Origin: Omnitrophica WOR_2 bacterium GWA2_47_8
Lineage (GTDB): Bacteria > Omnitrophota > Gorgyraeia > Zapsychrales > GWA2-47-8
Direction: 5' to 3'
DNA: 9,610 nucleotides
Assembly: GCA_001805375.1 (NCBI GenBank)
Contig: MHFY01000013.1
Coordinates: 9,682 to 19,291 of the forward strand
Shown here in pieces: positions 4,688 to 9,610 of this stretch. Every line of letters begins with the position of its first letter. Position 1 is the stretch's first letter. The notes under the pieces were generated by a model. The model searched no databases. It saw only the letters and a program-made list of their open reading frames with translations, and was not told where the DNA came from. Both the position numbers and the translations under genes were made by a program.

Positions 4688-5797
4688 TTAAGAGGCAGAT
4701 AAAACTAATTGCCTCTCTTGATAAGATTTCTTAGAATTAGGTGTAAAAGAAGGGAATATTTGCTCTTTAATTGCATGGGCAAAACACTTAGCAAGCAAGG
4801 GTGGGACTGCATTTCCCATCTGTCTCCATTGAGATTTAAAATCACCACACAAAGCGTAATCGTCATCAAATGTCTGCAATCTTTTGATCTCTTGAATTCT
4901 CAAGAACCTATTTTTCCAATGAAACGGACCCATATTATTAGAATGGCTTGCTTGTATAGTCCACGAAGGCCTGTCTGGTGACAATTTCAAAAGAAACGAC
5001 CAGTAACGTGACCTCCACATGAACTTTGGGTTCGGGTGTCCTCTTTTAGCCGTAAAATATAAATAATTATCTCCTGGTGGGACCTCCGTTAATAAATCTT
5101 TATCCTTTGAGCCGGCCTGCAACTTTTTATCCTCAGGCAAGTCATAGTCAATATCCCCGATGGCATCCTGACAGGTAACCCATGGCTTCAAACCAGCAGC
5201 AAACAAATCTTGCTTAAGAGGATCATAGTGAGTTTCTCTAGGGAAGTTAAAATCAGGAAGATTGCTTTTCACACCGACACAGATAAACCTCTCTCTTGTC
5301 TGAGGAACTCCATAATTCGCGGCATTGACAACCTTATGAAAAATCTTATACCCCAATCTTCTACTTTCATTTTTCAAAAAATCAAATGCGTCATTATGTG
5401 GTTTATAAACAAATCCGTGCACATTTTCAAAAAAATATACTTTTGGCTGTAATTCTTCTACTGCTTTAAAATATTTTCTTAAAGTAAAAGCATTTTCATC
5501 ATTTAATGCTCGCTTTTTTTCCTTTAAATAAAATCTCGACTTAGAATAGGCTGGGCAGGGTGGCCCTCCCACGAAGCAATCAACGGCATTAATACGTAAT
5601 TTTTTCTTAATGTCTCTAAAAGATATTTCTCGGATATCCTTACATTCAACAACTTCTGAGGCATTATTAAGTTCAAGAGTCTTACAAGCCTCGGAAGAAA
5701 AATCCGTTGAATAAAGGATCTCGAAACCTGCATCCTTAAAGCCTATGTCAATTCCCCCGGCACCTGAATATATACTTACAACATTTAGCTTTTCCAT
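4688..5797 (-). CDS. DNA (cytosine-5) methyltransferase, second of the pair
   Basis: 369 aa, complete for a C5-methyltransferase. Motif I is YSGAGGIDIGF (10-20), motif IV GGPPCPAYS with catalytic Cys81, motif VI ENV (124-126), motif VIII QTRERF (166-171), motif IX around RIQEIKRLQTF (300-310) and motif X MGNAVPP (327-333). It transfers a methyl group from S-adenosylmethionine to C5 of cytosine. The target-recognition region lies at about 190-300 and shares WSFLLKL, PSWTI and GPFHW with the neighbouring methyltransferase, so the two are related. The region between VPPG and WSFLL differs, which could mean different targets. The ATG shares its A with the upstream TGA (TGATG), and a GAGAG site precedes it. 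Last gene of the R-M operon; its tail after residue 347 is a poorly conserved-looking extension. Confidence 0.95.
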   Translation of the reverse strand: MEKLNVVSIYSGAGGIDIGFKDAGFEILYSTDFSSEACKTLELNNASEVVECKDIREISFRDIKKKLRINAVDCFVGGPPCPAYSKSRFYLKEKKRALNDENAFTLRKYFKAVEELQPKVYFFENVHGFVYKPHNDAFDFLKNESRRLGYKIFHKVVNAANYGVPQTRERFICVGVKSNLPDFNFPRETHYDPLKQDLFAAGLKPWVTCQDAIGDIDYDLPEDKKLQAGSKDKDLLTEVPPGDNYLYFTAKRGHPNPKFMWRSRYWSFLLKLSPDRPSWTIQASHSNNMGPFHWKNRFLRIQEIKRLQTFDDDYALCGDFKSQWRQMGNAVPPLLAKCFAHAIKEQIFPSFTPNSKKSYQERQLVLSAS

Positions 5798-6852
5798 CAG
5801 ATATTCTCTCTCAAAAATTCGATCATTGCTTTTGCCAATTTAGGGGGAACAGCATTACCGATTTGTCTTTGTATGGATCTCCTGCTTCCGTAAAACTCAA
5901 AATCTTCAGGAAAAGTCTGGAGCGCTGCTATCTCAGGAACACGAAGTCTTCTCGAAGTCCAATGAAACGGCCCAACCCAAGGACCTGGCTGTGCCGCAAT
6001 TGTCCAAGAAGGCATTTCAGGATGTAACTTTAACAAAAAACTCCAGAATCTTTTACCTGCTTCAAAAATCGGCCTCGAACACTCGCCTCTTTCACTTAAA
6101 GCAATATAATTTTTACCTGGAGGAACCCTTTTCAATTCATTTCCATATGTTCCCTTATCCGTCACTTCGTACTTCTCAAAATACTTATCACTATCAAATT
6201 TTTTAATAAACCTATAAACGGATTCATATGGCTTCAGGCCATTACCATTAACCATCTTTGGAGGACAATGTGTTTTCTTTGGCTCATCGAATAAAAACTT
6301 CCTTTTGGAACCAAAAATAAATATTCTCTTTCTCTTCTGTGGCACGCCAAAGTCTAAAGCATTGGCATGTATTATACGATAATCATATCGCATACGCTTC
6401 ATGTGCTTTACTATATAATCAATCATTATTTTGTGTTTAGGATGTAATAAACTCTCGACATTCTCTAACAAGAAACCATCTGGCATTAATTCTTTCACAA
6501 CATCGAAATAATTACTAATCAGGTTTCTGGGGTCCTTTACACCAAGCCTTCTATTATGCCCTACCCAGTACCCTGCTTTCGAGAAAGGCTGACATGGCGG
6601 GCCACCCATTAATATTACTTTGTCAAATTTTCGCTTATTTAAGAGTACTTTCAATTTTTTTATCTCAAATTCTGTTATATCTTCATTAAATATCGCTGTA
6701 TCCTTAAATATCCTATTTCTTTGTAATGTTCTTACACAATCCTGATCAATTTCTAGAGCTCCGACTACTGGAATCCCCGCCATATGAGATCCAATATCTA
6801 ACCCACCACACCCCGTAAACAAGCTTATTGCACCAATTTTCATGCTTTTCAT
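5797..6852 (-). CDS. DNA (cytosine-5) methyltransferase, first of the pair
   Basis: 351 aa with all core motifs of the family: motif I LFTGCGGLDIG (11-21), motif IV GGPPCQPFS with catalytic Cys87, motif VI ENVES (130-134), motif VIII QKRKRIF (172-178), motif IX RVPEIAALQTF (304-314) and motif X IGNAVPP (331-337). The 240-300 region carries the same VPPG.NY, WSFLLKL, PSWTI and GPFHW landmarks as the downstream enzyme, showing a common origin or a shared recognition scaffold. It starts 4 nt after the nuclease stop; ATG codons at 6852 and 6843 are both possible, with no clear ribosome site for either, so coupling to the nuclease is likely. It ends in TGATG with the next gene. Its expected role is protective methylation of the host DNA against the HNH nuclease. 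Confidence 0.95.
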   Translation of the reverse strand: MKSMKIGAISLFTGCGGLDIGSHMAGIPVVGALEIDQDCVRTLQRNRIFKDTAIFNEDITEFEIKKLKVLLNKRKFDKVILMGGPPCQPFSKAGYWVGHNRRLGVKDPRNLISNYFDVVKELMPDGFLLENVESLLHPKHKIMIDYIVKHMKRMRYDYRIIHANALDFGVPQKRKRIFIFGSKRKFLFDEPKKTHCPPKMVNGNGLKPYESVYRFIKKFDSDKYFEKYEVTDKGTYGNELKRVPPGKNYIALSERGECSRPIFEAGKRFWSFLLKLHPEMPSWTIAAQPGPWVGPFHWTSRRLRVPEIAALQTFPEDFEFYGSRRSIQRQIGNAVPPKLAKAMIEFLRENI

Positions 6853-6856
6853 ATTC

Positions 6857-7846
6857 TTATGATATACCTCTCAACTTATTGCCAATTTTAATATATTCTT
6901 TAGATGGATAAGCCGCCCTAGACCGGGGTAACTCGAGTTTATCAAATTGAAGCTTAGAAAATTTTGGAAAACCACCGTCCTTTTTTACTTTAGTCAAATA
7001 CTCAATCTTAGGTTCGTTAATCAATATTTTATATTCCGCGTCTACATATATTAGCCCCTTATCGTATGCTTTATGGTGTAGTGAACAAAGACATAGCCCA
7101 TTGACAAGTTCATCCTTCCCACCCGCTTCGGAATGAGGAACTATATGTGCAGCTTCAACCAATTCAAGCTGTATACCACACATAGCACAACGTTCACTAT
7201 ATGCTTCATAAACAGCGACTCTAAAATCTGGATCACGTCTAAATTGTCTATGAGTAACTACAAACTGTACCTTCCCGAGATTAACTTTCTCCCCAACCTC
7301 TTCCTCTGTTGGTGCAGTCAAATCTGAAGTCTTTATCAAATTTAATAAATTTTCTTCATTAGACTTATGAATGCCTTGGAAATTTTCTAAATATAAACCG
7401 AGATATTCTGGTTTAAAAGAAACAATGACTTGTTTATCATCATCGATGTAAACTGCTAATCCATTTTCAGCAGCCCTTTTCAAGGTGGAAAACCTTGAAT
7501 AGAGGGATATAACTTTTTTCTTATTAATTCGCTTTGTTTGCTCTAAAGGATCCCAAGCAGTAAATGTATTATCAGCGGTAGAATATCCTAAAAATAAGAC
7601 AGGAAGTCCGGAAGCCTGCGCAGCTAAAAAATTCTTACTTTTTGAGACTTGTATTCTGCATTCATCAGTATTAGTTCTTCCTTTGCCAGAGTCATGAACA
7701 TTGTGTATAAAAATATAGAATGTCTTCTTGTTAATAAGAAAACAATACGGATTTTTCCCAGAAATATATCTACTATCTTCAGTATACAAACTCAAACTGT
7801 CGATTAGAAGGTACTTCAAATCTTTAGAACTCAGAATATCTGACAC
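6857..7846 (-). CDS. HNH restriction endonuclease candidate
   Basis: 329 aa. The C-terminal nuclease (about 200-285) is an HNH_2-like ββα-metal fold: C220-AMC-223 zinc pair, catalytic-type His234 in EAAHIVPHS, N249 in NGLCLC and H257/H258 in LHHKAYDKG. The N-terminal part (about 10-150) is a mixed domain with KNPYCFLI and GRTNTDECRIQVSKS; I have an impression of similar segments in other HNH restriction enzymes but cannot name it, and it may recognise the target. The start is GTG at 7846 with GGAG 6 nt upstream. It is first in an operon with two cytosine methyltransferases. Nuclease before methyltransferase is a risky order unless nuclease expression is restrained. A methylation-dependent nuclease is less likely beside two active-looking methyltransferases. 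Fold sure, role strongly suggested by context. Confidence 0.85.
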   Translation of the reverse strand: MSDILSSKDLKYLLIDSLSLYTEDSRYISGKNPYCFLINKKTFYIFIHNVHDSGKGRTNTDECRIQVSKSKNFLAAQASGLPVLFLGYSTADNTFTAWDPLEQTKRINKKKVISLYSRFSTLKRAAENGLAVYIDDDKQVIVSFKPEYLGLYLENFQGIHKSNEENLLNLIKTSDLTAPTEEEVGEKVNLGKVQFVVTHRQFRRDPDFRVAVYEAYSERCAMCGIQLELVEAAHIVPHSEAGGKDELVNGLCLCSLHHKAYDKGLIYVDAEYKILINEPKIEYLTKVKKDGGFPKFSKLQFDKLELPRSRAAYPSKEYIKIGNKLRGIS

Positions 7847-7949
7847 CTTAATCTCCGTCTCAGCATTGCTCTGATATATTAGCTTGAATTATCAACACCT
7901 GTAGAACAATCGTATATATGTTTTCAGAGGAAGGAAATCTATATCTTAA

Positions 7950-8047
7950 AATAAAAAACCTTCGCATAGTATTTCTGCGAAGGTTTTGCTTTTTTAGCGT
8001 CCAGGACTTCCCCCTTCAAACTCAGGACCATAGGATTATTTACAGCG
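7950..8047 (-). ncRNA. Possible small RNA or attenuated leader of the R-M operon
   Basis: A transcript from the promoter above would be roughly 95 nt and end in the 12-bp terminator hairpin. It also contains a 30-codon ORF (ATG 8031 to TAG 7939) that reads through the hairpin, but has no ribosome site. Leader control of the R-M genes, a stand-alone RNA, or chance placement of a terminator for the gene at 8099 are all possible. Existence rests only on the promoter and terminator signals. Confidence 0.35.
7955..7987. terminator. Bidirectional intrinsic terminator
   Basis: CCTTCGCA (7959-7966) pairs with TGCGAAGG (7976-7983) around a 9-nt loop, extended by AAAA/TTTT to 12 bp. On the minus strand the stem is followed by UUUUUUAUUUU; on the plus strand by UUUUGCUUUUUU. 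It sits between the nuclease-fusion gene and the R-M operon, downstream of the promoter-like sequence at 8054-8083. Confidence 0.85.
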
Positions 8048-8053
8048 ATATTA

Positions 8054-8083
8054 TTTATACCACCCATCTGTGTGGATTGTCAA
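8054..8083 (-). promoter_or_regulatory. Strong sigma-70-like promoter facing the R-M operon
   Basis: On the minus strand a consensus -35 TTGACA (8083-8078) and -10 TATAAA (8059-8054) are 18 bp apart. A 12-bp palindrome, ATTGT-CA-ACAAT (8076-8087), covers the -35 box and could be an operator. Predicted start near 8047. The resulting transcript meets the terminator at 7987-7955 after about 60-90 nt, before reaching the R-M start codon at 7846. Confidence 0.6.
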
Positions 8084-8098
8084 CAATTTTTATCTTTT

Positions 8099-9094
8099 TT
8101 AATATTTCCATCTTACCGCATAACCGCGCACTAATAAAAGGTTATTTAGAAAAATTTCATCTTTCCCTTCCTGCGGAATAAAGATATCTGCTAAATAACG
8201 GTCATATTTATCCGACTTTGAACTGCGCACGATGATCATCTGCGCTTCCTTTATATAGGACTGCACGCAGGCCTTGGCTTCCTGGCCCTCTTTGGTGTCC
8301 ATCTCCGGGCAGTCGATCCCGCGCAGGCGCAGGACCTGACGGCAGGAATCGTCGTAGCCCAAGTCCATCCGAACTTTAAGCGTGTCGCCGTCAATGACCT
8401 TCTCCACGACCGCCTGATAGGTAAAAAGATCTTTGAGAGAAGCGCTCTTCTTTTTGAAATCTTCGCCGACAAAGTCGCCTTTGCTTAAAGAGGAGCGGGG
8501 CGGGATCTTGCGGAAGATGCCGAAGCCGAGGTCGAGCAGAAGTTCAGGCTCGCCGCCCACGGTGGGGCGTTCGACGACCTGGTAGGTGAAGAGTTCGCCG
8601 CGCAAAGGAACTAAGGGCGCGTCTCTCGTCGTTCGTCTCTCGTTCTTCGTAACAGATAATTGATTAGAGATCGGGCGCTCGTCCTTTATCCGATTCGCAA
8701 GCTCGCGGGAGGACCATTCATTTTGAAGAGCGGCTTTTTCGAGCAAGGTACGTTTCTTGCCATCGGGGACCGTGATCAATTTGCGGTAATGCGTCCAGCT
8801 GAATTTATGGCGCGCGCCATAAATCGACAGCCGTGGATAAGCTTTAAAGAACTGAATACAGCGCTGCAGCGTGCTGACTTCGATATTAAGGTCTTTCGCC
8901 AGGCGTTTGAGCACTTCCGCCCCGTACTCGGCCCGGCCTTTGTATTTTAAAATATGCGCGTGAATAAGCCGGCCGGTTTCCCAATAAGTATTGATGCGTT
9001 CTTGTTCAATGCGGCTTTGGCCTTCGATGAGGGTTGCTTTGACCCGGGCAAGCAGTTGAGGATAAGATGCGTTGGCTGGAAGTGTTCTGTTCAA
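8099..9094 (-). CDS. DUF1016-type N-terminal domain fused to a staphylococcal-nuclease-like domain
   Basis: 331 aa. Residues about 10-140 match the DUF1016/YhcG N-terminal type: YWETGRLIHAHIL, AEYGAEVLKRLAKDLN, STLQRCIQFFKAYP, WTHYRKLITV, NEWSSRELANRIK. Instead of the usual PDDEXK domain, residues about 222-330 form a thermonuclease (SNase) domain with the active residues in place: D235/D237 in VIDGDT, R256, D261 and E264 in RLRGIDCPE, R299 in DKYDR; the family Thr next to Asp is Cys262. Residues 167-200 (LFTYQVVERPTVGGEPELLL onward) repeat the start of the SNase domain (LFTYQAVVEKVIDGDT) in degraded form. A nucleic-acid-cleaving enzyme is likely; partner and role unknown. The best start is TTG at 9094: an in-frame stop lies a little upstream and no ATG intervenes, and no ribosome site is clear. 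Confidence 0.85.
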   Translation of the reverse strand: MNRTLPANASYPQLLARVKATLIEGQSRIEQERINTYWETGRLIHAHILKYKGRAEYGAEVLKRLAKDLNIEVSTLQRCIQFFKAYPRLSIYGARHKFSWTHYRKLITVPDGKKRTLLEKAALQNEWSSRELANRIKDERPISNQLSVTKNERRTTRDAPLVPLRGELFTYQVVERPTVGGEPELLLDLGFGIFRKIPPRSSLSKGDFVGEDFKKKSASLKDLFTYQAVVEKVIDGDTLKVRMDLGYDDSCRQVLRLRGIDCPEMDTKEGQEAKACVQSYIKEAQMIIVRSSKSDKYDRYLADIFIPQEGKDEIFLNNLLLVRGYAVRWKY

Positions 9095-9388
9095 TGGGTT
9101 TCGCTTTTTATGGAACGTGACTATGTTAGCGCGACGCGAATTTTATGTCAAATTCTTAATTACGCGGGTCCTGTCCTCAGGTATCCCCATCGTGCTCGGA
9201 ACTGCGCTCGATGGGGATGCCCCTCCTTCGGCCACCCGCTTGTAATTTATTTGATCACATCAAGCGAGTCTGAAATATTTCGCAGGGACGTGACCCTAGG
9301 ATGGTATCGCAAAATGCGATACCCGCGGGAAGTCACAATTTCTGGCTTCCATTTCTTCAAGGCCGCAAATTGCGACCTTGAAAGTGCC
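9095..9388. repeat. Hairpin cluster between the nuclease fusion and the ORF6N gene
   Basis: No gene is supported. In order: ATCCCCATCG (9183-9192) with CGATGGGGAT (9209-9218), nested within GCGGGT (9164-9169) and ACCCGC (9234-9239); a perfect 9-bp hairpin GGTATCGCA-AAA-TGCGATACC (9303-9323) inside GTGAC/GTCAC (9290-9294, 9332-9336); then an 11-bp one-mismatch hairpin (9356-9367 with 9371-9382). The first has the ATCC...GGAT borders of hairpin 2 in the two-hairpin units. Confidence 0.65.
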
Positions 9389-9610
9389 TTACTTCGCATG
9401 AAAACCTATAGGCACTTTCTTCTTCTTGGGCTCCTTTGGGGTTTCCAGTAATTTCCTGATCGCCAGGAACACAATGACAAAATTTTCATCATGCTTTTTA
9501 AATTTTTGCTCAAGCTCCTCGATCTTCTGTGCTAAATACTTATGCGAGGCCATCAATTCCCGAAGCTTCACGAAGGCGCGCATGATCTGTATGTTGACTT
9601 GGATCGCTCG
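9389..9610 (-). CDS. C-terminal end of an ORF6N-type (KilA-N-related) protein, 5' end beyond window
   Basis: The frame is open from the right edge (9610) to a TAA at 9391-9389, giving 73 residues. The visible part, RAIQVNIQIMRAFVKLRELM, then a coiled coil of the form KIEELEQKFKKHD, VFLAIRKLL and a proline/lysine tail ending IGFHAK, is the familiar C-terminal tail of ORF6N-domain proteins. These are DNA-binding proteins of phages and bacterial chromosomes, often near mobile elements; the ORF6N domain itself would lie in the missing N-terminal part. The ATG at 9583 is an internal Met, not the start. An 8-bp inverted repeat (9381-9388 with 9411-9418) straddles the stop codon. The family call rests on a remembered tail pattern. 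Confidence 0.75.
   Translation of the reverse strand, partial: RAIQVNIQIMRAFVKLRELMASHKYLAQKIEELEQKFKKHDENFVIVFLAIRKLLETPKEPKKKKVPIGFHAK

Noticed and set aside
7858..7874. Imperfect dyad TCTCAGCATTGCTCTGA as a controller-protein site before the HNH gene
   Set aside because: Symmetry is weak (AGCA/TGCT core only) and no controller gene is present.
7939..8031. 30-codon ORF in the R-M leader as a leader peptide
   Set aside because: No ribosome site, and it reads through the terminator stem; kept only as a remark under the possible small RNA.
8660..9451. Plus-strand ORFs at 8660-8950 and 8954-9451
   Set aside because: They are antisense to the DUF1016-SNase gene and cross the hairpin cluster and the ORF6N tail; the products resemble nothing.

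Overview
The window looks like a piece of an uncultured, probably Gram-negative bacterial chromosome. It combines secreted housekeeping-type proteins with small mobile and defence modules and many palindromic intergenic repeats. Protein style (EHP-repeat secreted protein, nucleotidyltransferase/HEPN pair, ORF6N and DUF1016 proteins) reminds me of candidate-phylum genomes such as Omnitrophota; that is an impression, not a demonstrated placement. Every gene I accept lies on the minus strand, so transcription runs from high to low coordinates.

Layout from low to high coordinate. 1-1890: a secreted transglutaminase-like protein (runs off the left edge) preceded by a small secreted EHP-repeat protein; the two look like one operon, and its leader can fold into two mutually exclusive hairpins, one of them terminator-like. 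2139-3106: a two-gene toxin-antitoxin-type module, a winged-helix/minimal-nucleotidyltransferase protein overlapping a HEPN protein, with two operator-like palindromes 20 bp apart just upstream. 3107-4687: a repeat-rich mosaic holding tandem two-hairpin units, several dispersed direct repeats, a 54-aa gene, a coupled truncated ORF and a one-TM hypothetical protein whose tail is made from a repeat. 4688-7846: an AT-rich restriction-modification island: HNH nuclease, then two 5-methylcytosine methyltransferases, tightly packed (4-nt gap, then a shared A in TGATG). 7847-8098: a strong promoter-like sequence facing the island with a 12-bp-stem bidirectional terminator between it and the first R-M gene. 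8099-9094: a DUF1016-type N-terminal region joined to a staphylococcal-nuclease domain. 9095-9388: a cluster of hairpins. 9389-9610: the C-terminal end of an ORF6N-type protein.

Functionally, the HNH enzyme plus two methyltransferases is best read as a Type II-like restriction system with one methyltransferase per strand or per half-site. The MNT/HEPN pair is a likely self-regulated toxin-antitoxin unit. The best candidates for undescribed biology are the two-hairpin repeat family, in which three copies keep paired stems although the stem sequence differs in each; the alternative-hairpin leader of the EHP gene; and the promoter-terminator leader (possible small RNA or attenuator) in front of the R-M operon.

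All calls come from reading the sequence by eye. No database search, folding calculation or composition statistic was run.
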